Positions 54,484 through 62,838 of a DNA stretch of 64,000 nt are shown here, piece after piece. Origin of the DNA: an uncultured Acetatifactor sp. (lineage in GTDB: Bacteria; Bacillota; Clostridia; Lachnospirales; Lachnospiraceae); NCBI GenBank assembly GCA_934402315.1, contig CAKRTS010000001.1, positions 186,001 through 250,000 of the forward strand, read 5' to 3'. How positions within the stretch are numbered: the stretch's first letter is position 1; every line of letters starts with the position of its first letter. The position numbers and the translations under genes are program-made. Under the pieces are notes generated by a model. The model was not told where the DNA came from. It made no database searches and worked only from the letters and a program-made list of their open reading frames with translations.

Positions 54484-54522
54484 TTACCCCCTGCAGATTC
54501 GCTGCGGGGGGTAAATTTTTTT
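54484..54522 (+). terminator. Terminator after the ATPase relic
   Basis: TTACCCCCTGCAG (54484-54496) pairs with CTGCGGGGGGTAA (54502-54514), followed by a run of T. This plus-strand terminator still sits in place behind the broken ATPase gene. Confidence 0.88.
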
Positions 54523-54540
54523 ACAATATAGAATAACTTT

Positions 54541-54640
54541 TCAGAAACCAAAACAGATCATACCGCCGATACTGTCGTTGGCAATCTTCCGCATGAACTG
54601 CTTGATAAAGGTTGACTTTCCAGTGCGGGTAAATGCCAGC
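54541..54640 (-). pseudogene. spoIVA: Relic of a second spoIVA with a huge internal deletion
   Basis: In one open frame ending TGA at 54541-54543 it reads FTRTGKSTFIKQFM, like SpoIVA residues 30-42, joined directly to RKIANDSIGGMIC, like residues 478-490. Both parent joints in spoIVA read ATGCAG, so a short direct repeat could have driven the deletion. It is too short to be functional. Confidence 0.78.
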
Positions 54641-54643
54641 ACA

Positions 54644-57600
54644 CTAGTTTGCATTTGTAAAAACAGCCATGGTCTGTTCCGCAGATTCCTTATAATCCAT
54701 CAGGAAGGCATCATTCATCAGATTGTATGCCATGATTTCATTTTCAAAAAAGCTCACCCAGTCAGAGCCTGCATGGATATAGATCGGATTGCCCTCCATG
54801 TCATAATAGCATCTCACACCGGCACCCTCGCCATAGATACTTTCGCCTGTCCGCAGACGGATAATCACCGTTATCTGATCCCCATTACGATACGAATGAC
54901 ATTCTCCCAGACCATTGTATGTATTTACATCAGCGCCATACCGAAACCCCGGTGTCTGCCCGAGAGCAGCACCTCTGACCTGTATATAGTCTACAGCATC
55001 TATGTACAGCTTCATAAGCTCGTTATAGCGCTCATCTCTCTCTTCCTTGGTGTAACCGGCAAGCATATTGACGTCATAGCTGTCAATACAAGCCTTTATC
55101 GCCTCTTTCTCAGCCTTCAGATTGTCCAGAAACATTCTCTGTTCCTCCGTAAGCACACATGCATAGAACTGATACGCATAGGACAGATCCACATAATACC
55201 GCTCCAATGCAGCAATATATGCCTGCTTTGCCGCCTCATATTCTAAAGCATAAGTACCATCCTGCGTATATGCCCTGACAAGATATGCGGCAGTTTCGTC
55301 AGCAGTCGAAAGCAGCTTCAGGGTTTCTGCATTCAGATCATACAACGCTTTTGCGCTTGCAACCTTGGCAAAGCTTTCCTCCATATAGTCCGTCAGTTTA
55401 TTATAAAGCTCACTTCTTTTTTCCTGTACCCAGTTTTCTACGGTCTGCATATCCTCTGATGCCATGGAGCCAAATAAGCTGCCCAGCACCTGATCTGCAA
55501 TCACACCTGACTGCGAAGTGCTTTTCTGCGCCTCCACAAAGCTCCTGACATCATAGTTGACAGCAATATCTCCGACCTCCAGCTCCGCAAGCGCCGAATC
55601 ACCACTGATCACTGCACCGATCTCCTGCTGTAACCCCTGTACCGTCTTTAACTCATCGGACGACAGTCCGGCAGCCACTACCTCCGTCTGACATGCGTCA
55701 TAGATCTCTATCTGCGCCTCGACATCGGCATAGCGCGCTGCAAGCTCACGCAGCTGGACATAGTCGTCATCGCTGTCCTCCGCAGTTTTCCCCTGTATTG
55801 CGCTGATCTCATCCTCTCTGACATGCATGCAATAGACGAGCTGCGCGACCTTGAGAATATCTGCGGCATTCATCTGCTCCTGCTGGAGAAAGGTGACAAG
55901 TCTTGCGACATCTTCCTGCTGGTCGTCAACAATATTCTGCAGCAAAACTCTCGGGGTGCTGTCTGCATTATTCCACGCATTTATGAAGTCAGCCGCAGAA
56001 AAAACATCCACTCCGATCACATCTGTTATCGCTCCCTGAATCTCTCCCGTGAGATAATCTTCCACTCCTCCTGCAGCGCCGACCAGAGTTTCATCTAAGA
56101 TTTCAGCGATTCCCTTCTGATCGGAAACGGCATTTAACAAAGCCTTCGTTCCGCCGGATAAAATGGGATTTCCGGTCACCTCATCGATCAGCACCTCCTT
56201 GATATCAAACTTTTCAAGTGCATCGACCTTTACGAAGGAGGTAGCGTTCATTCTCTCGGCAACCAGTGTACGGACTGCTTCCTGTATTACCAGCTTTTCA
56301 AGATATCGCGCTTTTACATCAGCCTCCGTGCCGACAGTCAGTTTATTGCTGAATGCATATTGCTCCCCTGCAGCCGCATCCGTGGTCTGGGCAGAAGCTG
56401 TCTTCCCATCGGACTTGATGCTTACCCATATTGCGGGGCGTACTCCTGCCGGCAATGCCGCGGTGCTGCCATAGCTGCCAATTCCCCCGTCCTGACCTAC
56501 CGTCAATGCGCTTGTTTCAAATCCGCCCGGAGTGCGAAGCCACCATGTAACCGGCGGATCTGCCTCAACCTTTTCGGCTTCCTTCTGTGCCTCGCAGCTT
56601 TGTGTGAACGTGCTTACAAGATAATCCTTGTTATCCCCGATATAAGAGGTAACTTCGTCATAGCTTAAACAGAATACCAGATCCTCCGTATCGTTACCGC
56701 CGTCAATGCCTTTTTTCGGGTTGTCGGCATTCTTAAGTGTCGTCTGTATCAAAGCTGTTTTTTCCGTGGCAGAAAAAGCATTCTCAGCAAATGTATTGTT
56801 CAGCCAGTCTCTCAGGGAACTTTTCTCCCATGTAATTGCGCCTTCCATATCATTATATTTTGCATAATACAGAATATATTTGCTGAGCAGCAGCGCTTTT
56901 CCATCCTGCTTGTCCAGCACAATCCATTCAATAGCCTCCTTGCCATTGCCCTTATTGTTGTCCTGCTCATACTTGCCGAAGGATACAATGCTGCCCACAT
57001 CCCCGGTCTCAAGCACCTCGCTCTCAGGCTGGGATGCAGTACTTTCTGTAGTGCTGCCGGAAGGAGTCTCGACATCCGTTTCTTCGGAAAGCTCCTTTAC
57101 CTCCACCGCATTGAGATCAATGCTGAGGGCAGGACGGATTCCTATCATCTCATAATTATGTTTTCCCTCTTTTTTTACACCGTTATGGTAATACATCGTG
57201 TAAAGGAGACCGTCATCCCCTTCCGCATGTGTGCGCAGCCACCATGCATAGGACGAATTTACTGCATAAAATCTGCCATCCTTTGCCTCCGTCGGCAGAT
57301 CACTCATATAATTCTTGTATTCCTCATTGCTCAGACAGAAGACATTGTCATAAGTATAATTGTGCGGGTCATCATCTCCGGACGTAAAACGGTAATTATC
57401 CACCTGCGTTGTGATAATCGCCGCTTTCTCCTCTTCGCTGAATGCCGCATCGTAAAAATCCTTATTCAGCCATGTCCTAAGCGTACAGCGCTCCCATGTA
57501 CTCCCCGTTTTTAAATCAACGACATCATTAAAAGGTCTTCCCTCCGGCAGGATATATCTGCTGATTACAAGAATTTTATCGTCTGACTTTTCAAGGATAA

Positions 57601-57874
57601 TCCATTCCATATCTTCATTTCCCGGCACATCATCCAGCTGGTATTTTCCAAATACACAGATATTTCCGCGTTCACATGTCCCATCCTCCACATAGAGCGG
57701 CAGCTTATCCATCTCCGCCGACTCCGCAGGTGTGGTGGTCTCTTCAATGGTCTCTGCCCCAATGGTTTCTGTTGAATCAGTGATATCCGTCTCCATGCCG
57801 GTATTTTTCGAGCCGCAGGCTGATAAGAGCAAAGTGATTGCTGCAAATAAGAAAACAAGTTTCCTCTTCTTCAT
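54644..57874 (-). CDS. Large lipoprotein with two DUF6273 domains
   Basis: A 1,076-residue lipoprotein with lipobox LSAC near residue 20. Two DUF6273 domains are visible at about 60-255 and 295-490, each with a GKYQLDD/GKYEQDN start, WERCTLRTWLN or WEKSSLRDWLN and an WWLRT...RPALSIDL or RPAIWVSI end. This domain is common in clostridial surface proteins. The remaining C-terminal half is long, helical and unrecognised. GAGAGGAAA precedes the start. It is followed on the minus strand by the spoIVA relic. Confidence 0.8.
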   Translation of the reverse strand: MKKRKLVFLFAAITLLLSACGSKNTGMETDITDSTETIGAETIEETTTPAESAEMDKLPLYVEDGTCERGNICVFGKYQLDDVPGNEDMEWIILEKSDDKILVISRYILPEGRPFNDVVDLKTGSTWERCTLRTWLNKDFYDAAFSEEEKAAIITTQVDNYRFTSGDDDPHNYTYDNVFCLSNEEYKNYMSDLPTEAKDGRFYAVNSSYAWWLRTHAEGDDGLLYTMYYHNGVKKEGKHNYEMIGIRPALSIDLNAVEVKELSEETDVETPSGSTTESTASQPESEVLETGDVGSIVSFGKYEQDNNKGNGKEAIEWIVLDKQDGKALLLSKYILYYAKYNDMEGAITWEKSSLRDWLNNTFAENAFSATEKTALIQTTLKNADNPKKGIDGGNDTEDLVFCLSYDEVTSYIGDNKDYLVSTFTQSCEAQKEAEKVEADPPVTWWLRTPGGFETSALTVGQDGGIGSYGSTAALPAGVRPAIWVSIKSDGKTASAQTTDAAAGEQYAFSNKLTVGTEADVKARYLEKLVIQEAVRTLVAERMNATSFVKVDALEKFDIKEVLIDEVTGNPILSGGTKALLNAVSDQKGIAEILDETLVGAAGGVEDYLTGEIQGAITDVIGVDVFSAADFINAWNNADSTPRVLLQNIVDDQQEDVARLVTFLQQEQMNAADILKVAQLVYCMHVREDEISAIQGKTAEDSDDDYVQLRELAARYADVEAQIEIYDACQTEVVAAGLSSDELKTVQGLQQEIGAVISGDSALAELEVGDIAVNYDVRSFVEAQKSTSQSGVIADQVLGSLFGSMASEDMQTVENWVQEKRSELYNKLTDYMEESFAKVASAKALYDLNAETLKLLSTADETAAYLVRAYTQDGTYALEYEAAKQAYIAALERYYVDLSYAYQFYACVLTEEQRMFLDNLKAEKEAIKACIDSYDVNMLAGYTKEERDERYNELMKLYIDAVDYIQVRGAALGQTPGFRYGADVNTYNGLGECHSYRNGDQITVIIRLRTGESIYGEGAGVRCYYDMEGNPIYIHAGSDWVSFFENEIMAYNLMNDAFLMDYKESAEQTMAVFTNAN

Positions 57875-57894
57875 TTTATTTCCTCTCTCGTTCG

Positions 57895-60090
57895 TTAATC
57901 TATCTCTCCCACGAAGCGGTAAGTGTAGTCATAATACAGGGTCCTATAGCTCGTGGTTTCTGCGCTGACATCGCCAAACTCATTATATTGGTATTCTGCT
58001 TCCGGAGCAGACCGGACCTGCTTATAGCTTCCTGAAACCGTATAATATGGTTCATAATCCATAAAGTCCTTTAAATAGTCCTCCACCTGATCTGAGGCGG
58101 ATAGGATTCTGTCCGGGTCATCCTCATCGCAGCTTACATATTCGTATGTGGAAGTTGTTTCCTTGGTTTCGGTAGTAAAGGTTGGCTTATACCAGCTGTG
58201 ACCGTTTGTCAGGAAATGAATCGTTCCATCATCATACTTTGCACTGCCGGTATCAACATAGGTACAGGTTTCTGTCGTTGTGGAATCCTGCATGCCAATC
58301 AGCAGGTTCATCGAATCATAGGAGAACGTAGTATCCTTTTTCCTGTTCCTCGTCGGTCCGTTCATACGGACAAAACCCTCCTCGCAATAGTTATACATCG
58401 AATGCCACTCATCAAAATCTGTCGTATAGTAGATATTGACGAGCCTGTGATTTTCGTCATAGGAAAATGTCGTTGTGTCGTTGTTATAGTGCCAACCATA
58501 TCTGGCAACGATTTCACCAGCCTCGTTATATTCAAATCTTCCGGAATCATCCAGCAGAAATCCAGCCTCATTGTATCTCTTTTCCTCATGTTTATTATCC
58601 TCGAAATCATCAATAACGATACTGGAACGGATACCGGTATCATAATAGGTGTAAACTTCTGTATAGCATACTCCTGATGCATTATTTATGCTGATTTTTG
58701 CTATCCGTCCGTTTTCAGCATATTCATATTCCGTGGATTCAAGTCCCGCTGCCGCATAGACTCCCCCCAGGGCTCTTCCATCAACCTTGATATCTCTACC
58801 CGAGTTCTTTATAATTCTTCCGAGGCTATCGTAAATCAGATATTGTGTTTCCTGCATATCCGTTCCGTCTCCCCGGTAATGATGTTCCTCATGCAGTGTA
58901 CCATCGTCATAATAGCTATAAACCGTCTGTACATCATTTGTCCTTTTTCCGTCAAATCCTGTATGCCCCATGATTTCCTCGGTGAGACGGTTTTTATCGT
59001 CATAATGATATTCCTTCCAATCCGTCCGTTCCTCCTCATCACGGCCCGGATAATCCTCCCTTATGACATTACCATTGCTGTCGTAAGTATATACCGTAGA
59101 GGCTATCAAATCCCCATTGTCTGAATCAATTCTCTTTTCGGTTGTCACCTGACCTTCTGTGTTGTATTCCCATATGTAGGTAGGGAAAGCATCTTTCTCA
59201 CCGTTCCGGGACTGATATTCCGCTTTGGTTGCAACGACGGAATTGTCTATGATGTATTGCCTTCTGTCCGTCAGTGCACTGCCCGCACACTGTGTGCTTC
59301 CCGTTTTCAGCACATCAATCGCCGCAAAAACATCCTCCTGATAAAGATAGACATTAGATGCACCCATGTATGCCTCTTCCCTCTTCGGGTCGAGCTGCCG
59401 GACATGGTCATATTTTTCCAACGCGGCATCATAGTTCTGCTCCCCTGTCAGCTGTCCGGCAAGCATAAGCTCACATTGAATCACTCCATCCGTCGCCCTG
59501 CTTTTTAAGTCAGCAGCATAGTCCGCAGCTTTTGCTGATTCCGCATACGTTAAAATCTCATCATACTGTGCAAGCGCAGCTTCATATTGATGGTCAGCAT
59601 AATTTTTATCTGCCCATCCAATGACAAAATACTTTTCTGTCTTTTTCTTGTCTGTAATCCATGTATATCCGGAATCTTCATTAAGACTGTCGAGGACAGC
59701 ATCTGTTTCTCCGGCGTCGGACAATACGGCATCTCTGCTCTGGAAAATGGCAGTCATCTCAGCCTCGGTATCGTCATCATATACATTTCCCTGCATAAGC
59801 TCTATGAGCTGCGCATCATACAGCGTCATCAGCTTTGCTATGAGAGCGCTGTCACTATCTATGCCATATGCTTTTTCAAACTGCATACGGACATTTTCAT
59901 AATCCTTCTCCTCCGCAGCCTGCAGCATACCGGAAACAGCTGTCCTGTACTTATATTGCGGTGAGTTGAAAAAAATAACTGCACCAATTGCCACTACGAG
60001 AACGCCTCCTGCGGCTATAAATAAGCCTGTCCTTTTCTTCGAGGACGTCTTTGCGGCTTTTTCCTCCGTTTCACGTTCCTTACCAATCAT
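57895..60090 (-). CDS. Membrane-anchored protein with TPR-like and RHS/YD-type repeats
   Basis: A 731-residue protein. A charged Lys/Glu N-terminus is followed by one membrane helix (about 22-43), a helical TPR-like region (about 45-290, e.g. ALEKYDHVRQLDPKREEAYMG), then YD-type strands (TYDSNGNVIREDYPG, YDSLGRIIKNS) to the end. ATG 60090 follows AGGAGG. It begins 20 bp before the DUF6273 lipoprotein gene, so the two probably form a unit. No export or toxin domain is visible, so this is not a typical RHS toxin. Confidence 0.75.
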   Translation of the reverse strand: MIGKERETEEKAAKTSSKKRTGLFIAAGGVLVVAIGAVIFFNSPQYKYRTAVSGMLQAAEEKDYENVRMQFEKAYGIDSDSALIAKLMTLYDAQLIELMQGNVYDDDTEAEMTAIFQSRDAVLSDAGETDAVLDSLNEDSGYTWITDKKKTEKYFVIGWADKNYADHQYEAALAQYDEILTYAESAKAADYAADLKSRATDGVIQCELMLAGQLTGEQNYDAALEKYDHVRQLDPKREEAYMGASNVYLYQEDVFAAIDVLKTGSTQCAGSALTDRRQYIIDNSVVATKAEYQSRNGEKDAFPTYIWEYNTEGQVTTEKRIDSDNGDLIASTVYTYDSNGNVIREDYPGRDEEERTDWKEYHYDDKNRLTEEIMGHTGFDGKRTNDVQTVYSYYDDGTLHEEHHYRGDGTDMQETQYLIYDSLGRIIKNSGRDIKVDGRALGGVYAAAGLESTEYEYAENGRIAKISINNASGVCYTEVYTYYDTGIRSSIVIDDFEDNKHEEKRYNEAGFLLDDSGRFEYNEAGEIVARYGWHYNNDTTTFSYDENHRLVNIYYTTDFDEWHSMYNYCEEGFVRMNGPTRNRKKDTTFSYDSMNLLIGMQDSTTTETCTYVDTGSAKYDDGTIHFLTNGHSWYKPTFTTETKETTSTYEYVSCDEDDPDRILSASDQVEDYLKDFMDYEPYYTVSGSYKQVRSAPEAEYQYNEFGDVSAETTSYRTLYYDYTYRFVGEID

Positions 60091-60153
60091 AATTCTTCCT
60101 CCTCTGTTCACTTTACTTTCCGCTTTTCCTGTAATCTGACACAGAGATACTCT

Positions 60154-60178
60154 TTCGCAGATTACTGCAATCTGCGAA
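60154..60178. repeat. Palindrome 1 flanking the integrase gene
   Basis: TTCGCAGATT and AATCTGCGAA flank a 5-nt centre ACTGC. The matching site at 61510-61534 has the same arms with the centre reversed (GCAGT). The arm-centre-arm layout suits a tyrosine-recombinase crossover site. Confidence 0.7.
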
Positions 60179-60208
60179 GAAAAGCGATATATTTATGATC
60201 TGAGGATT

Positions 60209-61342
60209 TTAAACTGCCGCCTGATCCGCGGATTGACCCACAATAGAAAAATAGATAACTGCCAGAGTGTTCATATGATTTCTCTTTGTCTCCATGGTTG
60301 GATGCACATACCGGTTTAACGTAATCTTTACATCCGCATGACCCAAAATTTCACTGAGGCTTTTCACATCCATGCCGCTGTCAATGCAATTTGTGGCAAA
60401 GGTGTGACGCAGGATATGAAAATGGGATTTCGGAAGCTCCGCATCCCTGATATACCTTGCGAACTTGTTCTGATAGGTGCGGGGCTCCATAGGCCTTGTA
60501 CCTTTGAACAGATAGCCTTCTGGTTTTCTGTATGGATATAAGAATTTTATGATTTCATCGGCAATGGGGATTTCTCTTTTGGAAAAGCTGCTCTTGGGTT
60601 CACTCTCAAGCAGGGCTGTTCTGGTCTTTCTGCCCATTACTGCTATTCTCTGCACCGTCCGGCTGACATACAGCAGCTTATTCTCAAAATCAATATCTGA
60701 CCATTTGAGAGCGCAGATTTCACCGATGCGAAGTCCTGTGGACATACAGAGCAAAACACCCGTCTTGTAAATATCCGGTTCCTTGCACAAGCATTTCACA
60801 AGTTTGGTCTGCTCTGTCTTCGTCAGTGTTTCAACCGGTCTGGATGCCTGCTTTGAGACCAGGCAGACAAAGGTATATGCCGGAATGCCATATTTCACGG
60901 ATGCAAATCTTAAAATCTGGTTTGTCACGTTTTTTACACTTTTGTGAATGCTGGAAGAAGCTTCGTCTACTGCGGCCGCCAGCTCATTCACATCCTTCTG
61001 CGTCAAAGCTGTCAGCGCAATGACGCCGAGCGTTTCCCTGATATAGCAGGAGTAGATCGTCCGATATTTTATATAGGTGGAATGCTTCCTCTGTTTTCCC
61101 ACTGTTTCCAGCCATTCCTCTGCCGCCTCGTGAAAAGTGTTCTTCTTATTTCCCGTCTCTGCAGCATCATTGGTGATAGGCACGCTCTTCTTAGCGGATA
61201 CCAGCTTTTCCCTAACCTCTTCATAGGTTCTTGCATACACCGAGTGGGATCGTTTGCGTCCCGTTAAATTATCCGGCGCAGAATAGCGCCCTTCCCATCT
61301 GCCATCCTTTCGTTTTCTGATGTTTTCTCCATGTCTTGCCAT
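60209..61342 (-). CDS. Phage-type tyrosine recombinase (integrase)
   Basis: A 377-residue integrase: an AP2-like arm-binding N-terminus, a SAM-like core-binding domain (about 60-165) and a catalytic domain with R in TGLRIGEICALKW, HILRHTFAT and the active Tyr in LNRYVHP. This belongs to the Tn916/phage integrase group. There is no excisionase or other phage gene nearby. It is bracketed by two equal-arm palindromes. GGAGAAC precedes the start. Confidence 0.92.
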   Translation of the reverse strand: MARHGENIRKRKDGRWEGRYSAPDNLTGRKRSHSVYARTYEEVREKLVSAKKSVPITNDAAETGNKKNTFHEAAEEWLETVGKQRKHSTYIKYRTIYSCYIRETLGVIALTALTQKDVNELAAAVDEASSSIHKSVKNVTNQILRFASVKYGIPAYTFVCLVSKQASRPVETLTKTEQTKLVKCLCKEPDIYKTGVLLCMSTGLRIGEICALKWSDIDFENKLLYVSRTVQRIAVMGRKTRTALLESEPKSSFSKREIPIADEIIKFLYPYRKPEGYLFKGTRPMEPRTYQNKFARYIRDAELPKSHFHILRHTFATNCIDSGMDVKSLSEILGHADVKITLNRYVHPTMETKRNHMNTLAVIYFSIVGQSADQAAV

Positions 61343-61458
61343 TTACGTTCTCCTTTTCTGACCATTTTTTTGACCCAGATATTCACAATAGCTTTTTGCC
61401 TTTGGGGTTGCAAGACAGGATTCACAAATGGTTGACAAAATCCGGCAGGACGCTTAAG

Positions 61459-61488
61459 ATTATACGTTGTATAAACATATTTTCCGAA
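61459..61488 (-). promoter_or_regulatory. Promoter of the integrase gene
   Basis: On the minus strand TTCGGA (61483-61488) and TATAAT (61459-61464) are 18 bp apart. TATAC-GTT-GTATA, a short palindrome, overlaps the -10 and could be an operator. Confidence 0.55.
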
Positions 61489-61509
61489 GCATTTGTAATA
61501 ATGACCTGA

Positions 61510-61534
61510 TTCGCAGATTGCAGTAATCTGCGAA
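61510..61534. repeat. Palindrome 2 flanking the integrase gene
   Basis: The same 10-bp arms as at 60154-60178, with the 5-bp centre GCAGT, the reverse complement of the first centre. Its flanking GAAAAA sequence is in direct orientation with the first copy, so the centre alone is flipped. Confidence 0.7.
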
Positions 61535-61535
61535 G

Positions 61536-61573
61536 AAAAAAGCCCCTGCTTGATATATTTCAGGCAGGGGCTT
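61536..61573 (-). terminator. Terminator of tyrS
   Basis: AGCCCCTGC (61541-61549) pairs with GCAGGGGCT (61564-61572), followed on the minus strand by TTTTTTC. It lies 17 bp after the tyrS stop. Confidence 0.87.
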
Positions 61574-61589
61574 TCGTATACTTCCTGTT

Positions 61590-62816
61590 TTATTTCATAA
61601 TAATCTTCTTATAATTCTTCTTTCCTCTTCTGACAACAATGCCATCGCCGCCAAGCTGCTCCGGCGCATATGCGGTCTTGATGTCCGTCACCTTCTCATT
61701 GTCCACGGTGACACCGCCCTGCTCCACTGCGCGTCTCGCCTCGGAACGGGATGCGGTAAGCCCGGACTTTACAAGGATGCTGAGGATGTCAATGGTGCCC
61801 TCCGTAAAGTCGCTCTCTGTCAGCTCACAGGTCGGCATATTCGCTGCATCTCCGCCGCCGGCAAACAGCGCCCTTGCGCTCTCCTGTGCCTTCTCTGCCT
61901 CCTCGGTTCCGTGAACAAGCTGTGTCAGCTCGTAGGCAAGGATTTCCTTTGCGCGGTTGAGCTGGCTGCCCTCCCACTTATCCATCTCCTCGATCTGCTC
62001 AAGCGGCAGGAATGTCAGCATACGGATACATTTCAATACGTCCGCATCCGCAATGTTTCTCCAGTACTGATAGAATTCAAACGGGGACGTCTTTGCAGGA
62101 TCAAGCCATACAGCGCCCTTCTGCGTCTTACCCATCTTCTTGCCCTCGGAGTTCAGGAGCAGCGTGATCGTCATGGCATAGGCATCCTTGCCGAGCTTAC
62201 GGCGGATCAGCTCTGTTCCGCCAAGCATATTGCTCCACTGGTCATCTCCGCCGAACTGCATGTTGCAGCCGTATTTCTCATACAGGCAGAGGAAGTCATA
62301 GCTCTGCATAATCATGTAGTTGAACTCAAGGAAGCTTAAGCCCTTCTCCATACGCTGCTTATAGCATTCTGCCGTCAGCATACGGTTGACGGAGAAATGC
62401 GCTCCGACATCGCGGATAAACTCGATATAGTTCAGGTCACGCAGCCAGTCGGCATTGTTGACCATCATTGCCTTGCCCTCGCCGAATTCGATAAAACGGC
62501 TCATCTGCTTCTTAAAGCACTCACAGTTATGATCGATCATCTCCGTCGTCATCATGGTTCTCATATCAGTACGTCCCGAAGGATCTCCGATCATGCCGGT
62601 TCCACCGCCGATCAGTGCAATCGGTTTATTTCCCGCCATCTGAAGTCTCTTCATCAGGCAGAGTGCCATGAAATGTCCCACATGAAGGCTGTCTGCGGTG
62701 GGGTCGAAGCCGATATAGAATACAGCCTTTCCGTTATTGATCAGCTCCTTGATCTCCTCCTCGTCTGTCAGCTGTGCGAGAAGTCCTCTCGCCTTCAACT
62801 CGTCAAATACTGTCAT
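61590..62816 (-). CDS. tyrS: Tyrosyl-tRNA synthetase
   Basis: A 408-residue class I synthetase charging tRNA(Tyr). It has [11 protein letters not shown] (HIGH-type) near residue 40, the KMGKTQKGA (KMSKS-type) loop near 230 and a C-terminal S4 RNA-binding domain. AGGAG precedes the start. No T-box leader is visible in the 22-bp gap to the upstream gene. Confidence 0.96.
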   Translation of the reverse strand: MTVFDELKARGLLAQLTDEEEIKELINNGKAVFYIGFDPTADSLHVGHFMALCLMKRLQMAGNKPIALIGGGTGMIGDPSGRTDMRTMMTTEMIDHNCECFKKQMSRFIEFGEGKAMMVNNADWLRDLNYIEFIRDVGAHFSVNRMLTAECYKQRMEKGLSFLEFNYMIMQSYDFLCLYEKYGCNMQFGGDDQWSNMLGGTELIRRKLGKDAYAMTITLLLNSEGKKMGKTQKGAVWLDPAKTSPFEFYQYWRNIADADVLKCIRMLTFLPLEQIEEMDKWEGSQLNRAKEILAYELTQLVHGTEEAEKAQESARALFAGGGDAANMPTCELTESDFTEGTIDILSILVKSGLTASRSEARRAVEQGGVTVDNEKVTDIKTAYAPEQLGGDGIVVRRGKKNYKKIIMK

Positions 62817-62838
62817 CGTTCTTAACTCCTTTATCCTT

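Noticed and set aside
54093..54551. 152-residue minus-strand frame
   Set aside because: Antisense of the ATPase relic and terminator.
57895..60090. RHS-type polymorphic toxin
   Set aside because: YD-type strands are present, but there is no RHS core cage motif (PxxxxDPxG), no toxin tip and no immunity gene.
60209..61342. Prophage around the integrase
   Set aside because: No phage structural, repressor or lysis genes flank it. Neighbours are tyrS and surface proteins.
62817..62838. T-box leader before tyrS
   Set aside because: Only 22 bp lie between the upstream gene and tyrS.
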